Positions 1-7,726 of a stretch of 35,879 nt of DNA are shown in pieces. The stretch is from Candidatus Woesearchaeota archaeon (lineage in GTDB: Archaea > Nanobdellota > Nanobdellia > Woesearchaeales > JAGVYU01). Positions within the stretch are counted from its first letter, which is position 1. The number at the start of each line of letters is the position of its first letter. A model generated the notes under the pieces. The model saw only the letters and a program-made list of their open reading frames with translations. It was not told the DNA's origin and did not search any database. Position numbers and translations under genes: made by a program. The stretch lies in contig JAGVYU010000018.1 of NCBI GenBank assembly GCA_018303105.1, positions 1 through 35,879 on the forward strand, given 5' to 3'.

Positions 1-327
1 AAAGGGCATCAGGTAGACATATCCTTTGAGGGGGGAATTAATGGCATTACGCGAACCGCTACAGTACGATACAATGCACCAGGAATGAACGCTCATTGTA
101 CACTGACATACGGTTGCAAGGAAGGGGAAAAGTTTCCATTAAAAACAGAGACTGTCCTTACCATTGAGCAGATTGTTGAGAAACAATTTGAAGTTGACCT
201 CCCGGGAGCTCAATGGACATACACATATCCAACCATTCAGCCAGCCAAAGGCGTGATTCGCATTATTCCGGGTGATGAGTCAGGAGCGCAAAAAGAAGCG
301 CCCAAACCTGCAAAAAAGGTAAAATGA
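1..327 (+). CDS. 3' end of an unknown protein gene (5' truncated by window)
   Basis: The frame is open from base 1 and ends at a TGA at 325-327, so this is the last 108 codons of a gene that starts before the window; the internal ATG at 85 is only a methionine within it. The piece is beta-rich, has two cysteines (in the stretch reading AHCTLTYGCKEG) and ends in a Pro/Lys/Ala-rich basic tail (KPAKKVK), which looks like a disordered C-terminus. I recognise no family. Downstream, T-rich stretches at 328-350 could serve as a terminator for this gene, facing the L15e gene that converges from the other side. Confidence 0.6.
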   Translation, partial: KGHQVDISFEGGINGITRTATVRYNAPGMNAHCTLTYGCKEGEKFPLKTETVLTIEQIVEKQFEVDLPGAQWTYTYPTIQPAKGVIRIIPGDESGAQKEAPKPAKKVK

Positions 328-376
328 GTTTTATTTCTAGCACTTTTTATCAAAATAAATGAAAAAGAAAAAAATT
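328..376. terminator. T-tract terminators between convergent genes
   Basis: The 49-bp gap between the two convergent stop codons has T-runs on both strands: on the + strand the gene ending at 327 is followed by TTTTATTT and CTTTTTATC, and on the - strand the L15e stop is followed at once by a run of seven T and then CTTTTTC. Archaeal termination typically uses such U-tracts without a needed hairpin. No hairpin is evident. Confidence 0.5.
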
Positions 377-1003
377 TTATCTTCTATACTGCTTCCTCAC
401 TTTAGTCCTGTAATCCGCAGTATACTGCTTCCTCACTTTAGTCCTGTAATCCGCAGATTTTGACGGTCGTGTATGCTCTGATCCTTTTCCTGTCCATCTC
501 AAGCCGCGAGACTTCTTCCCTGCGCTTGTTAATCCTCTGAAGACCCTGCCATGCTGGTTGAGAATCCAGTTGATATGCTGATCAGCTTTGATGACGGGAT
601 GCGCGATGTCCACAAGAATGACTTCATACCAGAAAAATAATCCATCCTGGCCGACCCAGTAGCTGTTGAGCACTTCGCAGTTCTTATATTTCTTTATCGC
701 GCGTTGCTCAGCAATCTGCTGATAACTGATATCCGGATCAATCCTTCTGCCATAATGTTTTGGCCGCCTTCCAGAGACGATCTTCGGCCTTTGGCGCCCT
801 CCTCTTAAAACACGCTGGCGCACGATGATAAAACCCTGCTTCGCCTTATAACCCAAGCTCCGCGCGCGATCAATTCGTGTTGGACGTTCCAAGCGCACGG
901 TCACGGGCTGCTTGCGCCATTGGATCAAACGTTCATGATTAAGCTCTTTTAATTGTTCAGAAGGAACTTTCCAGGCTTTCGATTCAGGCAAGCACGCCCA
1001 CAT
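377..1003 (-). CDS. rpl15e: Ribosomal protein L15e (large subunit)
   Basis: This is the archaeal/eukaryotic L15e, a 23S-rRNA-binding protein of the large ribosomal subunit. Signatures are the run [21 protein letters not shown], the basic [20 protein letters not shown] stretch, [21 protein letters not shown] and [19 protein letters not shown] longer frame reaches base 1159, but that extension has no L15e similarity and overlaps the divergent gene. I start at ATG 1003 because a TATA-like TTTTAAAC box lies about 33 bp upstream and the protein then begins, as in other L15e, shortly before the ERLIQWR motif. The product is 208 aa, slightly longer than the usual about 194. The surplus is a tandem 12-residue C-terminal duplication (unit [12 protein letters not shown]). 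Family certain, exact start fairly sure. Confidence 0.93.
   Translation of the reverse strand: MWACLPESKAWKVPSEQLKELNHERLIQWRKQPVTVRLERPTRIDRARSLGYKAKQGFIIVRQRVLRGGRQRPKIVSGRRPKHYGRRIDPDISYQQIAEQRAIKKYKNCEVLNSYWVGQDGLFFWYEVILVDIAHPVIKADQHINWILNQHGRVFRGLTSAGKKSRGLRWTGKGSEHTRPSKSADYRTKVRKQYTADYRTKVRKQYRR
385..456. repeat. 36-bp perfect tandem duplication in the rpl15e 3' end
   Basis: Bases 385-420 and 421-456 are identical 36-mers beginning TATACTGCTTCCTCAC. The length is a multiple of three, so the gene stays in frame and its C-terminus gains a second copy of a 12-residue basic unit. Perfect identity points to a recent duplication, or to an assembly artefact. Confidence 0.95.
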
Positions 1004-1031
1004 TTCGTGCTGAACGGAATGAATCGGGGTT

Positions 1032-1057
1032 GGTTTAAAAAAGTATGGGTTTAAAAA
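1032..1057. promoter_or_regulatory. Divergent TATA boxes for rpl15e and the 244-aa gene
   Basis: GTTTAAAA at 1033-1040 serves the minus strand (read as TTTTAAAC, about 33 bp upstream of ATG 1003) and TTTAAAAA at 1050-1057 serves the plus strand (about 27 bp upstream of ATG 1080). The spacings imply leaderless or nearly leaderless transcripts in both directions. Confidence 0.6.
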
Positions 1058-1079
1058 CACACAAACACTTTGCTTGTCC

Positions 1080-1814
1080 ATGACTGAGATCATAGGCATG
1101 GACGGCTCAAGGGAAGCAGCGCCAGAGTCATTCTTTGTGACGCGTTCGCCTCCAGGCATAACTGTTGGGCCGTATCATCCGGGGATTCTTCTAGCGGCGG
1201 CTGAATCCACACGATCACCTGATTTTGGTTTCGCTGAATTTAGAATGGAGGATGATTACAGAATTCAGCGCTTACTCAATCCACCCCCTGTCACTGATCC
1301 TGGAGCGACATACGAGCAAAAACTCACGGTCATGATGAGGATGCTCAAGATGATTGAAGAGGACTGGCGCCGCAATGGATCCGGCGCAGTGAGGATTGAT
1401 GGTGATTTCTTTGATCCACTAAGCGGTAAAATTGTCAATTACGAGACAACACCATATATTCATGTGCTTAATCGAGGCGGCCGCGGTTGGGAATTGCATA
1501 TCGACACAAGCAAACCGGATACGACGTTCGCGTTCTTTAGGGATCCGTTTAATGATAATCTTGTGAAACTCGTGCGACGTTTGGAGAGGGGAAAAATGAA
1601 ATTTGGAGGAGAAGGAGCGCAGACCCTCATAAGTTCTTATAAAGGATGGAAAGTGCCCATTATCGGATTGCAGCGGGTCTTGGTTGTTGACTTCGAGTCC
1701 GAGACACGCTATGAGGAAGGACAGACTACTGTCCGAGCACCAAAGCAGTCAAGGGTTGGTGATTATCCGAGCTACCTTACGCTGCGTGATGATGGCTCAT
1801 TGGACATGGCATAG
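1080..1814 (+). CDS. Hypothetical protein, 244 aa
   Basis: I do not recognise this protein. It has no signal peptide, membrane segment, cysteine motif or obvious catalytic signature. The N-terminal about 45 residues are Pro/Ser/Gly-rich; the remainder alternates charged helices (around residues 75-95) with beta-like stretches such as [10 protein letters not shown] and [19 protein letters not shown] at 1074 would add two residues, but ATG 1080 sits 27 bp from a TATA box, which favours it and a leaderless mRNA. It is divergent from rpl15e and converges on vapC with only 4 bp between stop codons. Confidence 0.7.
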   Translation: MTEIIGMDGSREAAPESFFVTRSPPGITVGPYHPGILLAAAESTRSPDFGFAEFRMEDDYRIQRLLNPPPVTDPGATYEQKLTVMMRMLKMIEEDWRRNGSGAVRIDGDFFDPLSGKIVNYETTPYIHVLNRGGRGWELHIDTSKPDTTFAFFRDPFNDNLVKLVRRLERGKMKFGGEGAQTLISSYKGWKVPIIGLQRVLVVDFESETRYEEGQTTVRAPKQSRVGDYPSYLTLRDDGSLDMA

Positions 1815-1818
1815 TGAT

Positions 1819-2220
1819 TTAATACGTCAAAACCTTCATCCCGGGAATCTTAGCAAAATGTTTCCTATCCCGTGTCACAATCGTTTTCACGCCGTTGCGG
1901 ATCATAATCCCGGCAATCAGTGCATCATTGTCCTTAATGAATACACCGTTTTTCTCTACGTTTGCCTGAATCTCTGCCGCTTCCACTCCAAACAGGTTTG
2001 AGCTGTATAAAACATGAACACCATCCACGAACTCAAACATTTGCCTTAGACGCTCATGAAATTTTCGCATTGACCGGGCATCATAGATTCCATAAAAAAG
2101 CTCAAATATGGAAATATCCGTGATTGCGATCTCTTCTTTCCCATACTGTTCATATACTCCTAGCGCTCCAGGATCTCCCTTCATAAAATCGATGACGAAG
2201 CACGTGTCAGCGCAGATCAT
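1819..2220 (-). CDS. vapC: VapC-type PIN-domain toxin
   Basis: A 133-aa PIN-domain ribonuclease, the toxin of a type II toxin-antitoxin pair. The start reads MICADTCFVIDFM, giving the first conserved acid (Asp5 in the ADTCFVID motif); further acids are the Glu in ISIFELFYG, the Asp pair in IKDNDALIAG and the Asp in VTRDRKHF. These match the PIN acid tetrad that binds Mg2+/Mn2+. Family members cleave tRNA or rRNA; the target here cannot be read from sequence. The start ATG overlaps the vapB stop (ATGA-type, 4 bp), implying translational coupling and co-transcription from the vapB promoter. Confidence 0.9.
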   Translation of the reverse strand: MICADTCFVIDFMKGDPGALGVYEQYGKEEIAITDISIFELFYGIYDARSMRKFHERLRQMFEFVDGVHVLYSSNLFGVEAAEIQANVEKNGVFIKDNDALIAGIMIRNGVKTIVTRDRKHFAKIPGMKVLTY

Positions 2221-2462
2221 AGTCCTTCAAACATCTTTCTAATCTGTTCATGTCGTTTTTTTGAATCAGCGAGCCGTCTTTTTGCAAGTTTGCTGTATAT
2301 ACTGGTATCAAAATCTTTCCATGCCCCGGCGAAGTCTTCAAGGCGCATGCGTTTTTCTCCAAGTATGCGGCGGACTACGTCACTAAAGCTTTCTCCTTCG
2401 AGCTTCGCCTTATTCAGCATCTCATACGCGTCATCCATGAGGTTAATCGTCTTTGTTCCCAT
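2217..2462 (-). CDS. vapB: VapB-type antitoxin
   Basis: The 81-aa antitoxin partner of the adjacent VapC. The N-terminal MGTKTINLMDDAYEMLNKAK followed by GESFSDVVRRIL is the typical archaeal VapB DNA-binding segment; the C-terminal half is a charged, probably disordered toxin-binding tail (KKRHEQIRKMFEGL). The frame extends upstream to 2510, but those codons are a TG/CA hexamer repeat (Thr-His run). ATG 2462 lies 28 bp from the TATA box at 2486-2493, so I take it as a leaderless start; ATG 2468 is an alternative. VapB family proteins normally autorepress with VapC. Confidence 0.88.
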   Translation of the reverse strand: MGTKTINLMDDAYEMLNKAKLEGESFSDVVRRILGEKRMRLEDFAGAWKDFDTSIYSKLAKRRLADSKKRHEQIRKMFEGL

Positions 2463-2470
2463 ACACATGT

Positions 2471-2493
2471 GTGTATGTGTATGTGTATTTATA
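2471..2493 (-). promoter_or_regulatory. vapBC promoter with a GTGTAT hexamer repeat in the leader
   Basis: TATTTATA at 2486-2493 reads TATAAATA on the coding strand, 28 bp before ATG 2462. Immediately downstream, three perfect GTGTAT hexamers (2471-2488 on the + strand) fill the gap between TATA box and start. Confidence 0.6.
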
Positions 2494-2506
2494 GGTCTCG
2501 CTTCAC

Positions 2507-2773
2507 TCATGCTTCTCTCGAAGGATTTTCGGGGATCTTTACTTCCTTCGGCTCACTGATTTTAATGTCGAGCTCAAACGCGCTCACTAATACCTCAAGG
2601 TCCGAGCGCACTTGTTCCGTGCATTCGATGTCAAAAAACCGCGTCTTCACGTATTTGAGTTCTTCCTCGCTCGCAAGCACTCTGCAGCCGTACATCTCAA
2701 ACAGGATCTGCAGTCCCGGCTTGTATGCCTCGTTCGTGTATTCAAGGCGGAATGCCTTATTTTCTTCGTCCAT
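2507..2773 (-). CDS. Small hypothetical protein, 88 aa
   Basis: An acidic small protein of unknown function, without signal peptide or membrane segment; predicted mixed alpha/beta (ILFEMYGCRVLASEEELKYVKTRFFDIE). The start is decided by a clear AGGAGGT Shine-Dalgarno seven bases before ATG 2773; the longer GTG start at 2782 would place the SD inside the gene. It overlaps the 3' end of the subtilase gene by 17 bp in the same direction, so the two form an operon and are probably translated in a coupled way. That arrangement suggests a link to the protease (for example an inhibitor or chaperone), but this is only context. The vapB promoter lies just beyond its stop. Confidence 0.75.
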   Translation of the reverse strand: MDEENKAFRLEYTNEAYKPGLQILFEMYGCRVLASEEELKYVKTRFFDIECTEQVRSDLEVLVSAFELDIKISEPKEVKIPENPSREA

Positions 2774-4508
2774 AACGCGCACCTCCTATGGCGTTTACTA
2801 AAGTTTGCGCCTGAACAAGGCCTGCTCCGAAGACATCTTCTTTTCCGAGATGCTTCGCCGATTTTTTCATGGCCTGCTCAAAGCGCCCAGGATCATGCAA
2901 TTGTAATGATACAGCGAGCGCGGCAACACCGCTGATGTGCGGCGTCGCCATAGACGTTCCAGTTAATTCCGTATATCCATGCCGTAAATACGTAGAATAA
3001 ATGTTGACACCGGGAGCTGAGATGTCATTCGTATCCCAGACGTTGCTGAAACTGGGATGCTTATTATCGCGATCAACTGCGGCAACGGCAATCACCCCGG
3101 GATACGCCGCGGGATAACTCGGCCCAAATCCTTCATTTCCTGCAGCTGCTACGACAATGACGCCGTGGTCAAATGCAGCTTTACACACTTCCTCTTCAAC
3201 GGTTGATTCCCTTGAACTACCAAGGCTCATGCTCACGACATTCATACCCTGGTCAATACACCACTCAATGCCTCGAATGACATTAATCTCAGAGCCATAG
3301 CCCTGCGCATTGAGAACACGGACTGCGTAGCACGTCGCTTCCGGAGCCACGCCTATCAATGAGTCGTTAACTTTTCCGGCGATCGTGCCACAGCAGTGCG
3401 TCCCGTGACCATTCTCATCCCTGGGATCATTGCCGCCATTCACAAAATCAATACCTTTCACAGTGCCAAAGCGGTCATGCAGCGCGGGATGCGTGTAATC
3501 AACAAGCATGTCCTGGGCGATTTTTTTTGTATAACGCACAGGCTTTTCGAGTACTGGTGCAAGCAGTTCAGGAATCCAGTATGTGTGGGCAAGGCGCGCC
3601 TCGCGGATGTATGGACTCTCATGCCGAAGCGCTTTCAGGACACGCTGAGACTCGTTCGGATCAACGGGAAGCGCGAGACAAAGCGCGTGCTTGTACGCGA
3701 TGCACTTCGCGCCGAATATCGCGGCGAGCTTTTCAGCGAGGTCATATTGGCGCTCTTCGTCATGATCGCGCTGTCTCGCGAGTTGTATGATAATATGCTT
3801 ATGATCCTCATATGACCGCGAATGCATGAGGTCAAGCACTTTTCCTGAAATATGCGATGCGGTTCTCGCTATGACATTGATTAATGGACGCTTTTCTGGT
3901 ATTCCCTCAATATGCTTTCTGCGGCTGCGCAAAAACATGCGATAGTCGAGCATTTCCAACGGGCCATATCCGAGATTGAGATACGCTTCAAGCAATGCTC
4001 CTAATGAGGCCTTTGTTTTTTCATGCCCATAGCTCTCCTCATCAAAGTGGGAGAGTTTTGCGAGATGCCCACGCACAAGTTCTGCAGTTAGATTATTCAA
4101 AGCGCGCTTTTGTTTTCCCAGAATGCCTGCATAATGCGAAGGATTAACTGTAACATTTGTGTCTGTGGAAAAAAGGACTTTGCACTGTTTTTCAGAAAGA
4201 ATGCCCAGCTGCACATCATCTTCTCTGGCAATGTCCTCCAACTTTGGCGAATATCTTATTTCGCCTTTGCCTATCTTTCTCGCAGAAATCTCAAGAGAAT
4301 CATGCGGATGATATGCTAAGAACGCTACAGTTCCCGATTTGTGCTTCAATGCCCTCTGAATTTTCTTTGGAACCGTGCACCGAGCGAGAACATCGCAAAG
4401 ATCATCGTCGCTGGCTTTGAGAATGCCTTGTTTTCCCTGAAATAAGCGTTGTCGTTTCCCCTGCGCCGCAACAATGTGCAGCCCGTTGAGAGCATAGTAC
4501 GTTTCCAT
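2757..4508 (-). CDS. Subtilisin-like serine protease (S8) with I9-like prodomain
   Basis: A 583-aa subtilase. The catalytic domain (about 315-580) has the His motif in NGHGTHCCGT (His368), the oxyanion Asn in AAAGNEG (Asn458) and the nucleophile in GTSMATPH (Ser519). The Asp motif is unusual: where the family has DTG or DSG before the conserved DYTHPAL, this protein has Asp333 followed by Met-Leu. Residues about 235-312 look like an I9-type propeptide (inhibitor/chaperone). Residues 1-230 form an N-terminal region I do not recognise. There is no signal peptide, so I infer an intracellular enzyme. A CTTTAAG box 25-30 bp upstream fits a leaderless start at 4508. It heads an operon with the 88-aa gene. 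Confidence 0.92.
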   Translation of the reverse strand: METYYALNGLHIVAAQGKRQRLFQGKQGILKASDDDLCDVLARCTVPKKIQRALKHKSGTVAFLAYHPHDSLEISARKIGKGEIRYSPKLEDIAREDDVQLGILSEKQCKVLFSTDTNVTVNPSHYAGILGKQKRALNNLTAELVRGHLAKLSHFDEESYGHEKTKASLGALLEAYLNLGYGPLEMLDYRMFLRSRRKHIEGIPEKRPLINVIARTASHISGKVLDLMHSRSYEDHKHIIIQLARQRDHDEERQYDLAEKLAAIFGAKCIAYKHALCLALPVDPNESQRVLKALRHESPYIREARLAHTYWIPELLAPVLEKPVRYTKKIAQDMLVDYTHPALHDRFGTVKGIDFVNGGNDPRDENGHGTHCCGTIAGKVNDSLIGVAPEATCYAVRVLNAQGYGSEINVIRGIEWCIDQGMNVVSMSLGSSRESTVEEEVCKAAFDHGVIVVAAAGNEGFGPSYPAAYPGVIAVAAVDRDNKHPSFSNVWDTNDISAPGVNIYSTYLRHGYTELTGTSMATPHISGVAALAVSLQLHDPGRFEQAMKKSAKHLGKEDVFGAGLVQAQTLVNAIGGARYGRRK

Positions 4509-4570
4509 GCCCCATAATGGAAAACTGATCTTAAAGGGTGTTTAGGAAGAAAAGACGGAGAATTTACGCA

Positions 4571-4586
4571 GAATTCAAAGGAATTC
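4571..4586 (-). terminator. Possible terminator hairpin after the 567-aa gene
   Basis: Two GAATTC palindromes separated by AAAG can fold into a small hairpin in the 127-bp gap between the 567-aa gene and the subtilase gene; on the minus strand a T-rich stretch (CGTCTTTTCTTCC) follows. Weak evidence. The rest of the gap holds only the subtilase promoter and AT-rich sequence. Confidence 0.3.
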
Positions 4587-4635
4587 CGACTTATCCGTTA
4601 TTTTTTCAGTTTTGAAGTGGTATCTCAAAATATAT

Positions 4636-6339
4636 TCATTTTTTCCAGAGCCAATACGCCGCGTTTTTAGCGAGAACCATGCCTTTTTCATCTGACTCAA
4701 AGATATCACTGTAAAACTTACGTGCGAAGCCGGCAAAGCGCATATTCTGTTTCACAGTTGCGCCAGCGCGTGCGGAATAGTTTTGCGCAGTATTATATTC
4801 ATGACTTCCCATGACAGCGCCATCATATCCATGTGCCTGTGCATATGCCCCAATCCATTGCTCAACATACGCTGTCAGTTGCTGAAACGCTGATCTTCCG
4901 CCAACGATCCCGAATCGTGAAAGCTCAAGGCTATTGCATGCAAGAATCTTTTTAGAACCGGAAAGCGCGTCAAATGCTAACACAAGACCAACCCTGTGCC
5001 TTGTATCTCTGTACACGCCAAAGAGATGGATATGCGGATCGTGTAAATAGACGGGGACAAACAGGCCATTAGCCAGTTTAGATTTATCCTCAGGAACAAA
5101 AATGCAGCAGCCAGAATCATTCCCAAATGTGAGGTCTAAAGGATTTTTTGGCAGCTCCATAACTGTGTATCTCTGCTGTTGCTTACCCCTAACTTTTGAA
5201 GAGACTGCGATGTCCGATATGTCTGGAATGCACTCAAGATAAGCACGCATTTGCTCAGCAAGATGTTTTGCCGCACGCTTGATATTTGCTGGATAAAGGA
5301 CGTTCGGAAAATGCGCGTGGTTTTGCAAAACAGAGTAAGGATCAACGGAAGGATTTGTAATTCGGTGCCTGTGAGCAATTTGGAGAAGCCCCGTCGCGAT
5401 GTCTTTCACATACGCATAGTCGTGCTCATACATATCAAGAAAGTCTTGGCGCACTCTCAATGGGGCTGCGAGGAGCTTTTGGAGAGGAGACATTGTGCCT
5501 GGCATTGCATTAACTGCGGGGTCGTCCGCAACCTGAAGCCAAATCTCCAATTCTGATCCCGTAAGCTCTGAGCATTCGTCTTCTATGAGCTCATTGTCCA
5601 GGTGATTCTCGAGTTGATTACGTGCCTCCTTGAGTGTTTCGCCTCTCCATGTGCTTCTTCTGTGTTCAATATATTTTTCGAACAAGCCAGTCATTACCTT
5701 AGAGTCTTTGAGCGCGTTCTGAATGAGTGAGCATATAGAATTGCCATCTTGTTCCGCGTTTCCGGCTGGTTGAAATTTAGGGAAATATTTCAACATCCGT
5801 TCCAGCTCAATAGGCATCATAGCGGTTCCCTTATACCTCTCGAGCCTCGGAAGTTTCGCTTCAATTAATCTCTCATAATCCCCACGCCATCGCTGTAGCC
5901 TCCTTGGATCGTCAGGAATCGCATGCAAATCTTTGTACATGCGAAACAGTAATTCGTCATCATCACACGTAACCTTTTGGACGTGTGAAAAAATAAGCTG
6001 GTTTGCCTGAACGCACAACGAGGGTAACACTTCCGCTGCTTCGAACGCTTGTGTAATCATTGATTCATCAGCATGATGCGTGTAAGCAGTTCGTAAAGGC
6101 CCCTTCCTCAATAACCGAGAACGAAAGAATGCCAATAGCAGACGTTCATCGCCCGACGGCTTTATTGTTGTAAAAAGTTGTTCATATACGTCCGTGCCAA
6201 GCGCATCGCTTACTTCCAGTTCCCATGAGGGATTGAGCAAGCACAGCCCATAGTACTCGGCAGCTTCTGATTCAAGCAGCACCGCCTGCCGTTTCAGTCC
6301 TTTGGCACGCATGCGTTCTGCAATCTGATCCAAACCCAT
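4636..6339 (-). CDS. Hypothetical protein, 567 aa, with a distinct C-terminal domain
   Basis: I cannot assign this protein. It is soluble, with no signal peptide. Residues 1-385 are mostly helical and charged, including a possible nucleic-acid or protein-binding helical repeat. Residues about 390-567 look like a separate globular domain: LDLTFGNDSGCCIFVPED (402-418, with Cys411-Cys412), then LFGVYRD, a beta strand GLVLAFDAL and a long helix with VEQWIGAYAQAHGYDGAVMG. By eye the Gly-Asn-Asp-x-Gly-Cys-Cys segment followed by strand-Asp and helix resembles GNAT-related domains found in some large uncharacterised proteins; this is a guess. A TTTTTAAA box at 6362-6369, 27 bp upstream, supports ATG 6339 and its own leaderless promoter. 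Confidence 0.75.
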   Translation of the reverse strand: MGLDQIAERMRAKGLKRQAVLLESEAAEYYGLCLLNPSWELEVSDALGTDVYEQLFTTIKPSGDERLLLAFFRSRLLRKGPLRTAYTHHADESMITQAFEAAEVLPSLCVQANQLIFSHVQKVTCDDDELLFRMYKDLHAIPDDPRRLQRWRGDYERLIEAKLPRLERYKGTAMMPIELERMLKYFPKFQPAGNAEQDGNSICSLIQNALKDSKVMTGLFEKYIEHRRSTWRGETLKEARNQLENHLDNELIEDECSELTGSELEIWLQVADDPAVNAMPGTMSPLQKLLAAPLRVRQDFLDMYEHDYAYVKDIATGLLQIAHRHRITNPSVDPYSVLQNHAHFPNVLYPANIKRAAKHLAEQMRAYLECIPDISDIAVSSKVRGKQQQRYTVMELPKNPLDLTFGNDSGCCIFVPEDKSKLANGLFVPVYLHDPHIHLFGVYRDTRHRVGLVLAFDALSGSKKILACNSLELSRFGIVGGRSAFQQLTAYVEQWIGAYAQAHGYDGAVMGSHEYNTAQNYSARAGATVKQNMRFAGFARKFYSDIFESDEKGMVLAKNAAYWLWKK

Positions 6340-6361
6340 GCCAGACTAAAACGCGCCACGA

Positions 6362-6369
6362 TTTAAAAA
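6362..6369 (-). promoter_or_regulatory. TATA box of the 567-aa gene
   Basis: TTTTTAAA on the minus strand, centred 27 bp upstream of ATG 6339. Confidence 0.55.
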
Positions 6370-6375
6370 GAAATA

Positions 6376-7125
6376 CTATTGCTGTGTTAAGGCATTCAGC
6401 TCCAACACGAGCGTCTCCATATACAGATCATTGAGCATATCCGTGCCGTGCGCGTTTCCCTCAAACGATCGTATTTGCAGCTTAGGGTTTTTCGCGAGAT
6501 CATCGAGCTGCTCCGCGGACTGCGCGCTGTATGTGTCTCCATCCGATACTGCAATTTCGACAAAACGCGTACCATACTGCACAATCGCGTCATGCGTTTT
6601 CACGCCCCTATATTCTAATCCTGGCGAAAGCAAAAATAAGCCAAGCACATCAGGATCTTCCGAGGCATACCGCAACGCGGCGTTCGCCCCAATGCTTGCC
6701 CCTATAATCACGAGATGATCTGTCGGATACCCATTATCTGATAAAAACTGCTTTGCCGCTTTGATATCCAATACGATATTCGCGAAATCAGCGTTCGAAA
6801 ACGATTTCCATGAGCCTTTATTCTCGCCGTGACCGCGCATGTCAATGGCAAGAGAAGAGTATCCTTTCTCCTGAGCGTACCGCGCGAACGCATCCCATGT
6901 AGACCTGTCCTTATTCAGCTGGTGAACAAGAATCAATACTCCTTTGCCAGAACCGTTATATAATGTGGCGTGTATTAAAACGCTGTCTTCAGTGAGAAAA
7001 TTAACGTCCTGAATAGGGGATGAAGAGGTCATATCTGTATTATTAGGATCCACAGTCGGGTTTGGCTGATCCTCACATCCAAGGATTAAAAAAAGAATGC
7101 ATACTATGAAGATTATTGAACGCAC
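6376..7125 (-). CDS. Alpha/beta-hydrolase lipoprotein
   Basis: A 249-aa serine hydrolase. The N-terminus is a short signal peptide ending in a lipobox (LILGC, lipidated Cys17), followed by an Asn/Pro/Asp-rich linker, so it should be anchored on the outer face of the membrane. The fold signatures are the oxyanion strand LVHQLN, DMRGHGEN, the nucleophile elbow IGASIGAN (Ser144), a candidate acid in VSDGDTY (Asp195 or Asp197) and the terminal His226 in NAHGTD. This matches the esterase/dienelactone-hydrolase/acylaminopeptidase-type group; substrate unknown. The start is GTG 7125, overlapping the upstream coiled-coil gene by 13 bp, so the two are an operon and their products may meet at the membrane. 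Confidence 0.85.
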   Translation of the reverse strand: MRSIIFIVCILFLILGCEDQPNPTVDPNNTDMTSSSPIQDVNFLTEDSVLIHATLYNGSGKGVLILVHQLNKDRSTWDAFARYAQEKGYSSLAIDMRGHGENKGSWKSFSNADFANIVLDIKAAKQFLSDNGYPTDHLVIIGASIGANAALRYASEDPDVLGLFLLSPGLEYRGVKTHDAIVQYGTRFVEIAVSDGDTYSAQSAEQLDDLAKNPKLQIRSFEGNAHGTDMLNDLYMETLVLELNALTQQ

Positions 7126-7658
7126 GCGTCAACAACTCCCTGATACTCATCGCTCATCTTACGGAGATGCTGCTGAGCCTCCTCAAGCTCCTGCTGGGCT
7201 GCCATTAGCCGATCGACTGCTTCCTCATATTCTGACAGCTTTGATCCTACCTCATCCTTCGCTCCTTCAGCCGTATTCTGCGCGCGCTTGAGCTGAAGAA
7301 CACATTCCTTTGAAGGGCCAACATTTTGAATAGGCTGTACGAGCTGGATAGCTGGTGGCGTTTGGTTCTTGACAACTGGGCTTACAGGAACTGCCTGCGC
7401 GAGCTGCTGCTGGGGAATGTCTTCAAGAGCGCTTTGCGGCGCGGCATCTTTGACCACGTTGCCCGTGAATGAAGGCTTCCACATGATGAGGGCAGCACCA
7501 AGAAGCAGCGCAAGAAGAATAAGCGCGGGAATCCTCGCTTTTTGAAGAAATGACTTCTCTTCTTCAAAGACTTCATCAGGCTTGAACGCCGGAAGCTTTC
7601 TCTTTGGCTTTTTAATTTCCGGCTTAACGGGATCTGACGCGTATGTTTCCATATCCAT
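7113..7658 (-). CDS. Membrane-anchored coiled-coil protein, 181 aa
   Basis: A bitopic membrane protein of unknown role. It has a basic cytosolic N-terminus (KPEIKKPKRK), one hydrophobic segment (PALILLALLLGAALIMW, about residues 42-58), a Gln/Pro/Val-rich linker and a C-terminal coiled coil (about 118-178) with heptads of Leu, Ala and Glu. The reading frame extends to 7697, but the TATA box TTTATAAA at 7681-7688 lies inside that extension and is 27 bp from ATG 7658, so the shorter leaderless form is preferred. It overlaps the lipoprotein hydrolase by 13 bp. Confidence 0.75.
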   Translation of the reverse strand: MDMETYASDPVKPEIKKPKRKLPAFKPDEVFEEEKSFLQKARIPALILLALLLGAALIMWKPSFTGNVVKDAAPQSALEDIPQQQLAQAVPVSPVVKNQTPPAIQLVQPIQNVGPSKECVLQLKRAQNTAEGAKDEVGSKLSEYEEAVDRLMAAQQELEEAQQHLRKMSDEYQGVVDACVQ

Positions 7659-7680
7659 ACATGGCTCTGAAGCGTTTTTG

Positions 7681-7688
7681 TTTATAAA
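7681..7688 (-). promoter_or_regulatory. TATA box of the coiled-coil/hydrolase operon
   Basis: TTTATAAA, preceded on the coding strand by GCAAATC, 27 bp upstream of ATG 7658. The same extended form AAATCTTTATAAA recurs at 12789 and 16670. Confidence 0.65.
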
Positions 7689-7726
7689 GATTTGCATGGG
7701 ACTCTTTGAGAATCAAATCGTATTCG

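Noticed and set aside
385-456. CRISPR-like repeat
   Set aside because: The two copies abut with no spacer and lie in a coding frame; it is a simple tandem duplication.
1004-1159. N-terminal extension of L15e by 52 codons
   Set aside because: It overlaps the divergent gene and both TATA boxes and has no similarity to L15e.
3396-3835. Long frames opposite the subtilase and similar shadows across other genes
   Set aside because: They lie within genes that have clear family motifs on the other strand and show no motif of their own.
7659-7697. N-terminal extension of the coiled-coil protein
   Set aside because: It would contain the gene's own TATA box; the leaderless ATG at 7658 fits better.
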